Source: Saxidomus purpurata
Lineage: Eukaryota; Mollusca; Bivalvia; Venerida; Veneridae
Length of the DNA: 64,000 nucleotides
Direction: 5' to 3'
Assembly: GCA_022818135.1 (NCBI GenBank)
Contig: JAFMSR010000012.1
Location: 7,927,570-7,991,569 of the forward strand
A model generated the notes under the pieces. That model ran no database searches. It was given only the letters and a program-made list of their open reading frames with translations, and was not told the origin of the DNA. The number at the start of each line of letters is the position of its first letter. Position 1 is the first letter of the stretch. Positions 26,701 to 37,575 of this stretch are shown here, one piece after another. The position numbers and the translations under genes are program-made.

Positions 26701-26895
26701 TTTATTGGCAAGACAGAAAAGCGAATATACCTTGCAGATACATGACGCAGTCTATCTTATTTGGGTATTGTTTCGGATATCCTGGACTGTAGAATTCCAT
26801 ATTATGATAATTTCCATGGGTAAAGTTGTAGCAAGCAGGGTTGATGTTGTCGTTGACCATTGGCGGTGGGTCTACTGTCAACAAAGATGGACCCA
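10951..26895 (-). CDS. neto: Neto (neuropilin and tolloid-like) transmembrane protein, seven coding exons, 5' end missing
   Basis: The exons, in transcript order, are 26731-26895, 19958-20212, 14946-14975, 14456-14601, 13646-13892, 12742-12861 and 10951-11777. All have GT-AG borders. Their phases agree at every junction and give 595 codons plus stop. Domain order is CUB1, CUB2, LDL-receptor class A, one transmembrane helix, then a long cytoplasmic tail; this order defines the Neto family. CUB1 carries CKFDFIELRDGPFG and RFLWARF, strongly like vertebrate NETO1/2 CKFDHIEVRDGPFGF and RFLWIKF. Each CUB has its four cysteines. Neto proteins are auxiliary subunits of ionotropic glutamate receptors (kainate type in vertebrates, neuromuscular type in flies) and act at the postsynaptic membrane. 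The signal-peptide exon must lie above 26895. Introns contain a foldback element, a reverse-transcriptase fragment and SINE-like sequence. Confidence 0.9.
12742..12861 (-). CDS. neto: Neto exon: LDL-receptor class A domain
   Basis: A single 120-bp exon (acceptor TTTTTTTTACAG, donor GAAG|GTATGA) encodes DPCDDNEFHCDGMCLSDA, LVCNGHKNCPDSGADERGC and TAE. All six cysteines and the D...DE calcium-binding cluster of an LDLa module are present. It is phase 1 at both ends, as is common for shuffled extracellular modules. Confidence 0.88.
12955..13135. repeat. dispersed repeat, probably SINE-derived
   Basis: The stretch GGTGACGTCCTGTGTGCATC and GTAAAAGACGACTAAATGGG is GC-richer than its surroundings and has the look of a dispersed repeat. 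It lies in the Neto intron between the CUB2 and LDLa exons. The family is unidentified. Confidence 0.35.
13646..13892 (-). CDS. neto: Neto exon: second half of CUB2
   Basis: The acceptor is TATCCTTTAG and the donor CCAGTG|GTAAGAC. It encodes ILLSEIKLHMLREGQC (cysteine 3), RIEIYDRTTSEEDRTGVYC (cysteine 4), then RVYLRILGSRLSEKPVIFG and RYTIYKPERTGSS. The IxxYDxxT pattern is the usual CUB beta-strand. It ends in phase 1, ahead of the LDLa exon. Confidence 0.85.
14456..14601 (-). CDS. neto: Neto exon: first half of CUB2
   Basis: The acceptor is GTTTTATTTTAG and the donor AAAGG|GTAAATATG. It encodes VCRIYMDNIAQ (cysteine 1) and EPVDCTWEMLAERGQR (cysteine 2), corresponding to the VDCKW region of vertebrate Netos. 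It starts in phase 1 and ends in phase 0. Confidence 0.85.
14946..14975 (-). CDS. neto: Neto 30-bp microexon in the CUB1-CUB2 linker
   Basis: The exon lies between CTACATTTCAG and G|GTACGT. Joined to its neighbours it adds DYSPEKDSER, a charged linker. Both borders are phase 1, so inclusion or skipping keeps the frame. Intron sizes are ~5.0 kb before it and 344 bp after it. Confidence 0.7.
17046..17435. repeat. three degenerate tandem units of ~119-141 bp
   Basis: Units begin at 17046, 17176 and 17317, each with CACAAGG/CAGAAGG. They share TCTAAGATTTGACTAGGTGACCTAG-like, GACCCAGTTTCAAA-like and ATGATTGGG-like blocks in the same order. A closing segment, GGATGGACAACAAACGAATC, follows. From memory, repeats of this kind are common in bivalve genomes. 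Confidence 0.65.
18220..19145. mobile_element. foldback element with minisatellite arms
   Basis: The outer ends share AATTCCGTTAGGGCCAT in inverted orientation (18221-18237, and the complement near 19124-19140), then AATAATCTGAAACGCG. The inner stem, 18646-18696 against 18810-18860, is 51 bases of perfect inverted match around a 113-base loop. Between these, both arms consist of a ~22-bp repeat (CGATGACGAAAACGCGAAAG and variants). Within each arm the repeat reverses orientation, near 18446 and near 19005, so each arm is itself a palindrome. Flanking sequence GAAACTTAC (18210) and GAAACTAC (19146) may be a decayed target duplication. Several 80-100-codon frames here are translations of the repeat and are not genes. 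It lies in the ~5-kb Neto intron. Confidence 0.85.
19958..20212 (-). CDS. neto: Neto exon: second half of CUB1
   Basis: The acceptor is TATATTTCAG and the donor GACG|GTAAGC. It encodes APHNFNIMMYFTDTFSVE, CUB cysteines 3 and 4 (GCKF, RFCGE), the acidic calcium-site pattern E...D...D around CKFDFIELRDGPFG, and RFLWARFSSDDLVQYYGF. This is the most Neto-like stretch of the window. Phase is 1-1. Confidence 0.9.
20761..20867. repeat. intronic dispersed repeat, partner at 23513-23605
   Basis: TTACAAATTATCTCCCTTAT, TGGATA and AAAATTGCAAGTA occur in the same order at 23513-23605. Both copies lie in one Neto intron in direct orientation. Confidence 0.45.
22214..22399 (+). pseudogene. non-LTR retrotransposon reverse-transcriptase remnant
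   Basis: The frame contains TLVTSWFEDNQLYSKPDKFH followed by LACKGKF. This matches the W-F-x-x-N-x-L-x-x-N/K-x-x-K-(T/F) stretch that follows the catalytic YADD region of LINE reverse transcriptases. It ends abruptly, and no upstream catalytic motif is found. It lies antisense within the Neto intron between 20212 and 26731. Confidence 0.45.
26311..26500. mobile_element. pogo-like mini-element (MITE) with TA ends
   Basis: TACAGTAAACTCCGTATATAAC at the left is mirrored at the right by GGAGTTTACTGTA, with further complementary patches inside (TATAACGACTCC and GGAGTTCGTTTTAACA). At 190 bp with TA at both ends, it fits a Tc1/pogo-derived MITE. It lies just downstream of the first recognised Neto exon. 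Confidence 0.65.
26731..26895 (-). CDS. neto: Neto exon: N-terminal linker and first half of CUB1
   Basis: The acceptor is CTTTTTCAG and the donor CAAG|GTATATTC. The exon begins with two bases of a split codon, so a phase-1 exon precedes it. It encodes GPSLLTVDPPPMVNDN, then CUB cysteine 1 in PACYNFTHG, the motif FYSPGYPKQYPN, and cysteine 2 in KIDCVMYLQ. It joins in frame to the 20212 exon through a split Ala codon. Confidence 0.85.
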
Positions 26896-26999
26896 CTGAA
26901 AAAGTAAAAAGAAAAGAGTTGATTAAATGCTTAATTAAACAACTACATATACAAACATACACACATTTTTTCAATCACATTACCTTTAATTAACAACTC

Positions 27000-29900
27000 A
27001 CGGTGGGCCGTGCTCACTAGAATACACAGCGTAAGGACGTGTAGAAAGTTAAAGACATTAAGTGCTACTGGTAAATTTTTGTTGAAAATATACATGAACT
27101 AAACCTCAAAACAAGAGCAACAAATCTGATCTAACAAAATTCTTTTTTCAAGTGACACATTCTTCTGATAATTTTATGCTTTTCAAAAAAAGGTGTTGGC
27201 AAACTTTTGCTCAAAAAGTATTTCTTATCAGCGTTACCAATAATATTGAGTATAAATTCAATTTTTCTCCAATGATAAGAAGAGTGGGTTACAAGTAGAG
27301 AATATCTTATGTTATCAAGCATTATCTATAATTGCCTCAGTCAGAAAAAATGTAAGATACATAGACTAAATCAAGACAGTTTAAGGCCCATATTTAAGTT
27401 CTGACATTCAAATTAGCTAAACCGAAGCTGATTTGGCCTATGTTATCGTGCTGAAAACACAGAATATACGAAAAATTCTATCTTCTGTTCTAGATAAAAT
27501 ATTTTGTTTCAGATATAAATACTTTAGAAAATAGTTCTGAAATTATTCTGTGCCAGAGCATTTCTTTAATGCCAAGTGTTAATATTTTTTATATAACAAA
27601 AATATTTTAGGGAATTTTATCTATCACCTTCTATTGTCGCCAAGCACTTAACAGATCGAGCCTAACAACATCAATTTCAGATCTTCATACGCCGGTTAAT
27701 ATAGTTCGAAAAGACTCAAGTATACCAAATTTTCAAATACTTATGACAATTTGTCTAAAGTAAAATTCTAACCTATAAATCTAATCTATAGAAATGAAAT
27801 AATTAATTAATCTAGCTCAAATTTTGTAACCAGTCTAAATAAAAACAGAAACTGAACTACTTTTTGTATTGGTGTCTGTTAACAAGGATAGAAAAAACAT
27901 TAATGATTAAGCTGTCTATAAGTAAGGCCTATTAAACTGCTTTAAATAGGGTCTTCTAGGTAGCAAGCATTTCTTAAAAACAGCCTTCCATCAGTATTCA
28001 AATGCATGCCCTTTGATTCTTATCAGTAGCAGCAAGTTCGGACAAAGTCGTTTTCAGCCCTATCAAAATCGTTGCGCTGTACAGAAAACATCCACCTATT
28101 TACGGTGGCATTTATATATTGCAAAAAACATTAGAATTTATGAATGAAAGGTAGATGCATTGTGACTTTAACTTTTGTTTTATTTTCTTACTTATCTGAA
28201 CAAGCACCTGTCTGCAGGTACTCACTCAATCTACTGATCCAGACATAGAAATTAGACGATTAACACGTGCTAAACGAAGTCGATCTGCTGGCCTAGAGTC
28301 AAATTTAAACAGAAAATTCAGTTTCCACAGCACATGTTTTTCAACGGTAACGTACAATAAACTGATACTAAATGAAACATGCTCAATGCCAAGAATACAC
28401 CCACTTTTTAGATTTATGTGTGTTTACTGGCACGAGGAAGTGTTCTAATAAAATTGATTGGAAAAAGATTAACCCGAGAGATGATAAATCTCTAATAATC
28501 ATTATTGTATAAAATGACAGATTTTTAGCCCAAGCCAAAAAAAATCCACAGGAACAGTCTTCTTCTGTATTACATTCAGGAAATGAATTTCATTTGGTAA
28601 GAAGACAATTTATTATTCAACCGTAAATTGCTTTTAAAATGAAAACTTATCATAGATATTTCCGGCACTGGTTTTTCATTAAAAAAAAACATACTAAAAT
28701 CATCTAATATTTTTAATAGTCTGTTCTGAAAGCAGTTGGAATTCTCAGTTAAAGGTCAAACAGTTTCAACCGGTAGGCCCCTTTGTAAAAGGTGGGTCAA
28801 CTGATTTAATTTTATCAATGTTTCTATGGTTTTTTTCATACATTATCAGGGTATTTTAATCAGCAGATGCTTAAATATTATGAGGCATCAGAACAAATGT
28901 AGCGTTTGTGACAGGAAGTCTCCAGTCATAAAATTGATACACAGACAATAATAGATTTAGCCTTGATACTTTTATGTCGCTTATCACTTCCTGTCTGCTG
29001 AAAATAAAATTTGAAGAAAATTCAGAATTTCAAAAATTTGTTTTATGAAAGTATTACTCCCTGTGGTCAAAGGGAGGAGCTGACATTGCACAAGAAGTTA
29101 TTATTCATTATTATTCTGAACAAAACTAATGCGCGCTCGTGCTGGCAAACCCTTTTGAATCAGGAAACGCGTTTTTCGGTTTATGATTTTTCGTAGTGAT
29201 GAAACCGATAATGCATCACTTTGTATGTTTATTTCGTGAAATCTGCATCTAAAAACTCGATAACAGAAAGGCAGAAACATATTTGCACCTGAGCAAACGA
29301 TGAGTAGGGAATGTAAGATTCCTATCGAAATTTTTATCAACAACAAAACATTGAGGATGAGTTTACAAAACACGTGAATATCGTGCTATTCGATCTAGAC
29401 TATTAAACAGCGGTGCCAGTCTAATCGTAATAATCTAACACCATGAAGAATCAATGTAGCAGATACATCATACAATTAAAGATGTGAGGGATCATTTTCA
29501 CCAATATTTTCGCGATCTCCATTGCGATAATATCGTCGACAAAAAATTACGCGTCATCTGCGGAGGTATCACAATACAGTCAACCCTGTGTTAAAGACCA
29601 CGTTTGAGTCAAGGCTATCGCGAGAATGATGACCGACGATATATTTCACTACAGTAGAGAAAATATTTCAACAATGACTGATTCAGATTATGCCGCGAAG
29701 TGGTTTGATTGGTCAAATTCGAATGAGGTAAAACACACTTACATTTTGATGAGGTTACACAATGAAGTAATACTGTCAGGTCCAAAACAAGCCGGAATGC
29801 TGAAATATAAAAGGAAACGTCATGAATAACTAATAGATAAACATGATAAAACGAGGACAACTAATGTTCAAGTAACTGTTGATATAGACTTTCATGAGAT

Positions 29901-32900
29901 TTTCCCGGAACGTGTACTGTACGCAGAAAACAGAAAGTCGATTTCAACGAAACAAAAATCAACGCCAGTGAAATAGTATCAAAATGTTGTAATTTGTAAA
30001 AAGACCTCAATCTAGACAAGTTATATCCTGTGTAGGACCCATAAGCATGAAAATGGTCAAAAAGGTGAAAATGGTCACAAACGTGAAATAATTTTACCCC
30101 CCATATGTAAAAACCTTTCGACAACTGTGAAACTAACCCAAACTCCTAGACAGATGTGAAATATTTTGACTCTATATGTAAAAATTTTTCACATTTAGGA
30201 GTCCTGCAGGCCTGTTACTGGCAAAGTAATTTCAGGTCTGACACTAACACTTTCAAAACCGTTTTTTAATGTAAACACTCAAGGACAACGTAGAGTCCCA
30301 AACCCTAAAAGCATGGCAGGACCAGGCCTGAAAAATATCAGGTTTAAAATGAGACTGAGATTGACACTATATTGTTATCCAGAGTAAGTGCTTTAAGCTG
30401 TATAATTCATGGCTTTCTTGATGTACTTTGTTTAATATAATATGTAGCTTAAACACATTCAAAGTAATTTTGTTTGACTTTTATTTCCCCGTAAAATGTT
30501 ATAACTTTAAAATCATAGAGGGAATGATTGAATTCATGTCTCTGAAGAGCCGATTTGATTATATGTAAAGAGTCTTCCGTGATTATTTTTGAGGAATAAT
30601 GTTCCATGGTACGGTGCGCCAAGCCAGGGAGACATTTAAAGTCATTGCTCTTCAACAATAAACACTCTTAATGTGAAATCACAAGTTGCGGCTTTAAGTG
30701 CTTTGAGCATTGTCGAACAAGATGGGCGCTAAGGTTTTGCAGTTGGACCAAACTCAAGAACTCTATGCATGATGCAAGTCCAACACTTTACTCTGCATAT
30801 TTTAGACATCTTTGGCTTGACATAGAGTACAAAAAACGAAAGTGGAAGGGAAAAAATGAATCGAGAATATAGTAAAAAATGTTTTTATTCGCCGTTCTGT
30901 TAGTGCATCACCGTGTTAGATGCTGAAAGAGTTAGATAATGGAAATTCCACAATTCAGGCACGTAGGCAGATATTGACGGCAAAAAAGCTAAATGAAGAT
31001 AAATTGGAAGTGACATTGCGCTCGTACATGTTAGTTATGAATACAATGTGAAAGCTCAATTACAAACAATCAGCCGCCGAGAAGGCGTATGTTTACCTCT
31101 AACATGTACGTAAACATATTCTGCAAACATATGGCGTGGAGCAAGGTGGCTAGGACTCTATACACATGGCGAAATGTTTTGACAACAAAGTGCTCCTTGC
31201 AGAGTGTGGATATAGTCATAATTAGGTGGTTAATTCGGTCTTTGAGTGAGCAAATGTAATGGTTACAATTAATTGGTGTAATGTTCTGTATACATTAAAG
31301 ATGGATTGTCCAGTCCGATAACCATGTTGTGAAACGTATACGTTGGGTAAATATAACTTGGGTTAGTATATTTTACAAAATACCAAATGTACTGTCACTG
31401 TACTCTTTGTTTACGTGTATGTCATTGAAAATACGTCAAAGCATTCTTTGTCTTTTGATTATGATGGACTATTTCAAGGCCCCTTTTAAAGCAGAACTTT
31501 AAATTTAGAACGTTCTGACGTACAAACTGAAATATGATGTAATAGATTTGGATGTTATGCAACATGAGTTGTACTGTTCTGCCAGGTTGACTTTTAAATA
31601 TAAAACAAGTTGACCTTCATCTAGAAAGACGGTTAGAGGTTTGATATTTGCTTAGTAACCCTTTGTTATATGTGCAAGAGGGTTCAGTGACAAATAAAAA
31701 AGCAGGACAATATGGACACGTCACGACAAATTGTGCAGATCATTTCTAAATTTGAACTCAATCAAAACGTGCTTAGAAATGAAACTGACATCATTATATC
31801 ACGCTAAAGACATTTTTACCAGTTGCTATACAGAAAATGAGTTTTAGTTGAATCGTTCAACTAGATCTATAACAAACAGAAAAACTGTGTTCTATGTTTG
31901 ATGAAGGATGCACGATAAAGGTCCACGCCGCTCAATCTACCTACATAGTTAAAATCAAAAATTTCACTTTTAGCAAATACCGAATATCAAATACATGGAG
32001 AATAGCCGATGCAAGGAAAGGACCAAAATTGCTGAAAACGTGTCCATGTATACGCACTTTCTTACACCATGAGCAAAAAACGAGGTGCGTAAAAGCTTTT
32101 TGTTTTTCAGGACATACCAGTTAGGTGATCTAGCCCTCTATGAATTTGCCATACCGTGAGCACTTAGACTCCAAAAGCTTGCATGCACGAAGCAATGTCT
32201 GCCTCGATATCTGCCAGGACTATTATATAATTATGAGATCCAATTATTGTATAAGATTCCACAAAACACTGTCATTTTTTTACAGCCACAGGTAAATGTC
32301 TAATTAGGGAGAACAAATTACTTCATCAAAATTGACGTACAGTTTTTTTCACTAACTGTGCGTGTATCGAAATTAAGGTGATACGTACAACAAGCAAGTT
32401 TCCTAATTATATATAGGTCTGTTTCTACTAAGGTGGTCTTGCCTAAACTGGCCGTACTGTTGCATGAAGAAATCATCCCGAGAAGCGCATTTCATTTTTA
32501 CATTCTAAGTAAATGTGTAAGTTCCGACTCGATCAAGTACTTTGATTATTGTAAAACAGATATCGTATCAATGATCTTATATCTAAATGACACTTCTACA
32601 AATAATTTTACTGCTTACGTTTCTAAAAATCAGAAGCACTTCAATTTTCTCCCGTCACGAGCGATTACTGTTGAGTAGATATGTAGAATTATTTTTTTTT
32701 ACTTTTCTGGTAAGAATGTTTTCAGTGACGGCGTTGTTTCTGCATATCGTCACCCTAGTGCAAAAACTCAATAAGTGCAACTGTTCAGTTCCACTTATTG
32801 AGTTTTTGTTCAGTTGCACTTATTGAGTTATTTGCACTATGGTGAAGGTATGTGACGTCGTTTCTGGTATTTTTCGGCGTTAGCTAAATAAGCTGGCTTT

Positions 32901-34780
32901 TGGCTTACTTTTTGGACCAGTCACATGTTACGAATGGAAGCGCGGGGATTGGACTTTGTATACGACCCTCTTGATCACGTGATCGCTTCATTGATAAATT
33001 ATGTATTTGCGCTTGTGTGTTCTTTACGTTTTCATTCGTGTACTTTCATTGACATTTACCTCCTAATACATCTTATTCATATGTTTCTACATCCCGATTT
33101 GATCTTTTGGCAGTGTTACATTACGAAAATAGCTCCCGAAAAACCTAGTGTGTCATCTATAAATCAACTTTACTTATCAATTAAATAGAAGAAAGTATAA
33201 AATTTTAATGTAAAATTGGAGTGTTTCTTGCCGATACCCATCATTTACAGCTGTTGGGGCACCCGACGGGGTGCACCATGACTAGTATAATAAGAATGCC
33301 ACAAAACATCCAACTTCACTGTGGGATGCCTCTTGTCAGTCTCGTTAAATGAGCAAAGTTAATTACGATGTTAGACAAGTCTATTAGTTCCATCGTAGAG
33401 TACTAAAAATGTTAAAGTTGATGCCGAGGTTTCTATGCTACATTTTGATATAAAGGTCAAAAGTGAAAGTCTTACACACTTAGTCTATTTGTTTCTGAAA
33501 TTGTGGCGTATGCCGTTTCCCCCATGGGCAGCCGACTAGGCAATGTGGGCGCCAGTCGGTTCTTCGAGAAACGATCATCTTGGAGCGTGCAGACGAATGC
33601 CGAGTCGGATGACTGTGACCAGACGACTTTTTTCTACAAAATTTCTTCAAAGCATTTACATAACTTTGAAGGTGTAGGTGACGTCTTTCGCAGCATATCT
33701 CTAGCATACCATGCCTTTGTCCATAACTTGATTGGATTATTTGTAATGGTGATTACAGAGAAAATAACCATGTAACTAAATTTTCAGAACTTAAAGTTTT
33801 AGAGTTAACAGCGGTACCTAAAATAATTACTTCGACGCACATTTTTAATGTTACTCTAACTGAAAATATCTTTCTCATATAACCTCCGCCCTCTTCATTT
33901 AAAATTCACATTAGAAAAACATTCAGATAAATAGAAAATTAGAACATTAATGAATAAAAATGATGCAGAACGTTATGAAAAACGACAAAATCTGATTCAA
34001 CACATTAATAATTTAGCTCGTTTTTTATAAAAAGAAATATTTATCTATGAAGAAAGTAACGTGCTTCTGTAGTTCTCTCGTGATACGTCGTGATTTAATA
34101 GCTCATATATAAATCTTTTTTTAGAGGCACCTACTTTTTTGAGGCTCCTACTTTTTTGGGGGCCCCTACATTCAAAATAAATCGCTTCATTTTTTTTTTT
34201 CAAATGATGCTGAACGAGTCTAAGGGTCGAATACTGGCTTTTACCTTGAACATTTAATTAGTTGCGGCAAATTGTATCTGTTCTGTTTTCTGACGTACAT
34301 ACTGTTAAATGAAAAACTGAGAATATGATTCTCACAGCATGTCTCAAGATTTGTTTGAAGGGATACAAGTTTTAATCGTAAAAGAAATATCGGCTTGAAA
34401 TCAGAGTATACAAGAACAAAATCCATATTTTTTTCCAGATTTACATTTCCAACTTTGATATTCTATGAGAAAAGAAGTTAACAAACAAAAATAGTCATGC
34501 TATTTTGTTGAATTAATGCAGTAATACCGTTTTTAAAGATCCGCACTGGCCGTCAATGTTTGTTTTTCTTCTTTTTTTTCTTCTGTATTACCATGAGTAC
34601 TGCTTGCTTATCGAAAAAAGTTTCATATTTTTCACTTCACAACATATTGAATCAAATATGCAGTGTTACCTGGAGAAAGTTTGATAAATGGATTTTGCGA
34701 CCGAATAGATTTTACACCATATATATCTTTGATTATCAGACCTGCTAATTAGGGGTTTGTAATCGATTTGATTTTTTGAA
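27000..34780. other. upstream of Neto exon; no convincing gene
   Basis: The sequence is AT-rich. It may contain the Neto signal-peptide exon and promoter. A repeat related to 21961 begins at 27961, and a CAGTCAACCCTGTGTTAAAG element fragment lies at 29579. The 32749 palindrome is the only strong structure. Confidence 0.35.
32749..32844. repeat. nested palindrome with three copies of an 18-mer
   Basis: The outer arms (GTCACCCTAGTGCAAA and TTTGCACTATGGTGAAGG) enclose ACTCAATAAGTGCAACTG once forward and twice inverted. Two alternative hairpins are therefore possible. Confidence 0.6.
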
Positions 34781-34789
34781 GTCCACTTC

Positions 34790-35131
34790 ATGTCAAGTAT
34801 TCGGATATGTTTGGATTTGGACGCCTACGAGTCATTCAACTTGGTATACCGCATTGTTTCTGCCAGGGAAGAAATATCGGTTTTTCTCAACAGAACAGTC
34901 CTTATCGTTTCAAGAAATCTTAGAAATTATCTAACGTGGATGAAAAATCGGGGGTACAAAGTTCGAAGTGTTGACGGTTTAACAGGCGTTAAATGGGGCT
35001 TGGTGAATAAAGATCGACATCTTATCATTCCTGTAAGTAGAAATTCTTTCACAACTCGTAAAATATTCAAACGTATTAGGAAGGTGCGTATAAATAAGTT
35101 ATTGTCCGCTACATATTTTATTGTCCAATGA
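34790..35131 (+). CDS. hypothetical ORF, 113 codons, unrecognised
   Basis: The frame opens at ATG with MSSIRICLDLDAYESFN and includes YLTWMKNRGYKVRSVDG and VKWGLVNKDRHLIIP. It has balanced amino-acid composition, unlike the repeat-derived frames nearby. A strong donor (CCT|GTAAGTAG) sits inside it at 35032, so an 81-codon first exon is conceivable. I recognise no domain, signal peptide or membrane helix. It could equally be chance or an old element fragment. Confidence 0.22.
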   Translation: MSSIRICLDLDAYESFNLVYRIVSAREEISVFLNRTVLIVSRNLRNYLTWMKNRGYKVRSVDGLTGVKWGLVNKDRHLIIPVSRNSFTTRKIFKRIRKVRINKLLSATYFIVQ

Positions 35132-35235
35132 AAATTATTTAGAATCTCTTAAGAATAATCCATCTTTTAGGGGTTTTTTATTGTTAATAGTCCCGGCCGA
35201 CGCTAGGATTTGTCCTTATGTGAGACTGCTAAGAC

Positions 35236-35498
35236 TCCTGAAAGGTGCAGGTTGAAGAGACAGGTGCAGATACAACGGAATCCGGGTACAAAACCCTCGT
35301 TCTTTACAAATAGACCCCTTGGTTCTTTTGTTGTATAACACGATACACGCGAAACTACGTCTGCGTTTCCAACCAGTTCATCTCCAGATTGGTTTGAATC
35401 CGATAGAAAAGCATTTCTGAAATTTCCAGTTCTCCGGTCGGGATTCGAACCGAAGACCTCCGGGTAGCCCAAGTTGCTAACAACTATCCGATTTCGCT
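35236..35498 (-). mobile_element. tRNA-derived SINE, copy B
   Basis: The tRNA-like head on the minus strand (complement of ~35430-35498) includes GGTCTTCGGTTCGAATCCC. The body then matches copies A and C (TTTCTGAAATTTCCAG and GGTGCAGGTTGAAGAGACAG on the plus strand). The 128-codon antisense frame here is repeat translation. Confidence 0.7.
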
Positions 35499-37575
35499 TT
35501 AGAAACTTTTTATTATGTTTAGCTCCATGTATTTCTAATGCATTTTTATGATAAAGATGTTCGGCTACAACAATTGTAAGTTTACTCAAGTATAAACATT
35601 AAAATAATTGTTTAAGCATTCATAATTTGTCTCGAATTTTTCTCAAAGCGACATGGTGAGAGGGAAATAAAACAATATGTGCTGAAAGGAATCCAATTTG
35701 CAATGGAATGCATGACATGTTCAATATGTTCTAATGATGCTATTTTTATTATCAGTGGGTTCTGAGAGTTTTCTTCGCAGCACAGTGCGGATCAGAGGGA
35801 TCGGATAGGACCAGGACAGGGAGGATATGGGTGACGCCCAGTCTGTGTCATTCTTGCTTTGCAAAGGTGGATTTGTCATACATCAAGAGGATTACATTTA
35901 AAACTGCTTTGACGTTTTTCTTGTAACTGCCTTACTGGAATGCCATTTCAAAGAAAATATATGCGTTTTACACGAAACAACACATTCCTTTGAGTAAATT
36001 TGCATGTGTTTGTACTTTTAAAACCAGATGTTTATGATCAAAGTGACTGTAAAGAAAATGTGAATTGTTACTAGAGCACCGGGGACACTTCCTGTTACCC
36101 TGACAACCACTAACCGTTACATCGGTGTGTGGCGGGGTGGGGGTTTATTTTTGATACAGACTTATTAACGAGACCGTGTTATTTTCGAAATTGTATGATA
36201 AACCATAGAAACTCGTCTATGTACGCAGCAGAACACATTAAATCGACTGTCACGAAAGATGGGTTTCAAACAGTAGGTGTTTATATTTATTATCTTCAAC
36301 TGTTAGAACTACTCTCTTGCGAAATGAAGGAAAACAGAACAATTTCTAAGAGTAATGGCCATAAATCATGATAACGAATTTATGCATAATTACAGTAACA
36401 ATAAAACGTTTAGATCATTTTCAAAAAACAAATTTATAATGATCATGTAAAGTGTTACTTCCTATAAATTCTAATACTGAACAATCTAGGCTCTTGTGTA
36501 AAGATTTACGAAATCTTTCTATTGAGCTATTTAATTGATAAGAAAAAGCATTAAATTATTAAATAGTGTGAGAAACACCTTCAGAACCATTTAATGTTGG
36601 AAATGTGTGACCCCTATATGTGCCCTTACTTATAGACAAAGATATGCTTACATGCATCCGGAATAGGTTGGTCGTTATTTTCCCTTCTCCCTAACATTTT
36701 GTAAAGCGAACAAAAATATCAAAAAAAAAAAAAAAGCGATTGCCTCTACCGAACGTATTAATGCTTTAATAAACATGCCTTATTCAATTTTCTTTTTGAC
36801 ATAACATTTTTGCCAACTTTTTTAAGAAAAGTTCACAGAACTATACAAGAACAGTCTTTTAAAAAAAGAGATTTCTTAATACAATTCTTAGCAAAAAATT
36901 CAAATCGAGTAACATATGCGAAATTCTGTTATTGCGAGATGAAACTTTAACAAATTACAAGGTCACTATTCTTATATTGTTGTTTCTTTCATTAAACACC
37001 AAATGAAAGCAGAGCACATAAAAATCAAAATTTATATTTCAAACTAAATAACACAGAAAACTTTTGGTCAATTGAATCATCAATGGGCAAATTTCAACAT
37101 AGAATTATTTACTAGTATACATAAAAATACCATACCACCTTACACAATGCGAGGGAATCTCTGACACACATGGATTAGCTGACATGATGGTAATTGAAGA
37201 AGTCTTTCATGACTACACGGAAACTTGGCCTGATGACAAAGCCTTGTTTCTCAGTTAGTTATACTGTCATGTCTACTTTTCATTCTATCCATTCATTTAC
37301 GATAGATGAGTGATAAGTAAATTAGATGAGAAATATTTATTCTGTAACTAACCCTGTAGCTACAGCCTAACAGGTCTGCCAACAAAAACATCCTTAGTTT
37401 CTTTCATTAACGACGTAACTACAAGTATTTCATCTTTTCATGAAAACTAATCATATCAAAAAAGAAATGTGTTAAGCCTAGTTTGTCTTCTTTTCAAAAA
37501 CAAGCTGGTATAACCAGGTGACTCATTGATTGAGAGTACAGGTTCAGATACAGGTGCCTCGAGGCCAGTTGTGAG

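Noticed and set aside
29626..29829. 67-codon plus frame MMTDDIFHYSRENIS with donor-like GAG|GTAAAAC
   Set aside because: It is short and unrecognised, and starts right after a repeat fragment (29579). It cannot be told from chance.
33480..33775. Opposed 75- and 90-codon frames in a GC-richer patch
   Set aside because: Neither translation shows a domain and both are open only because of local base composition.
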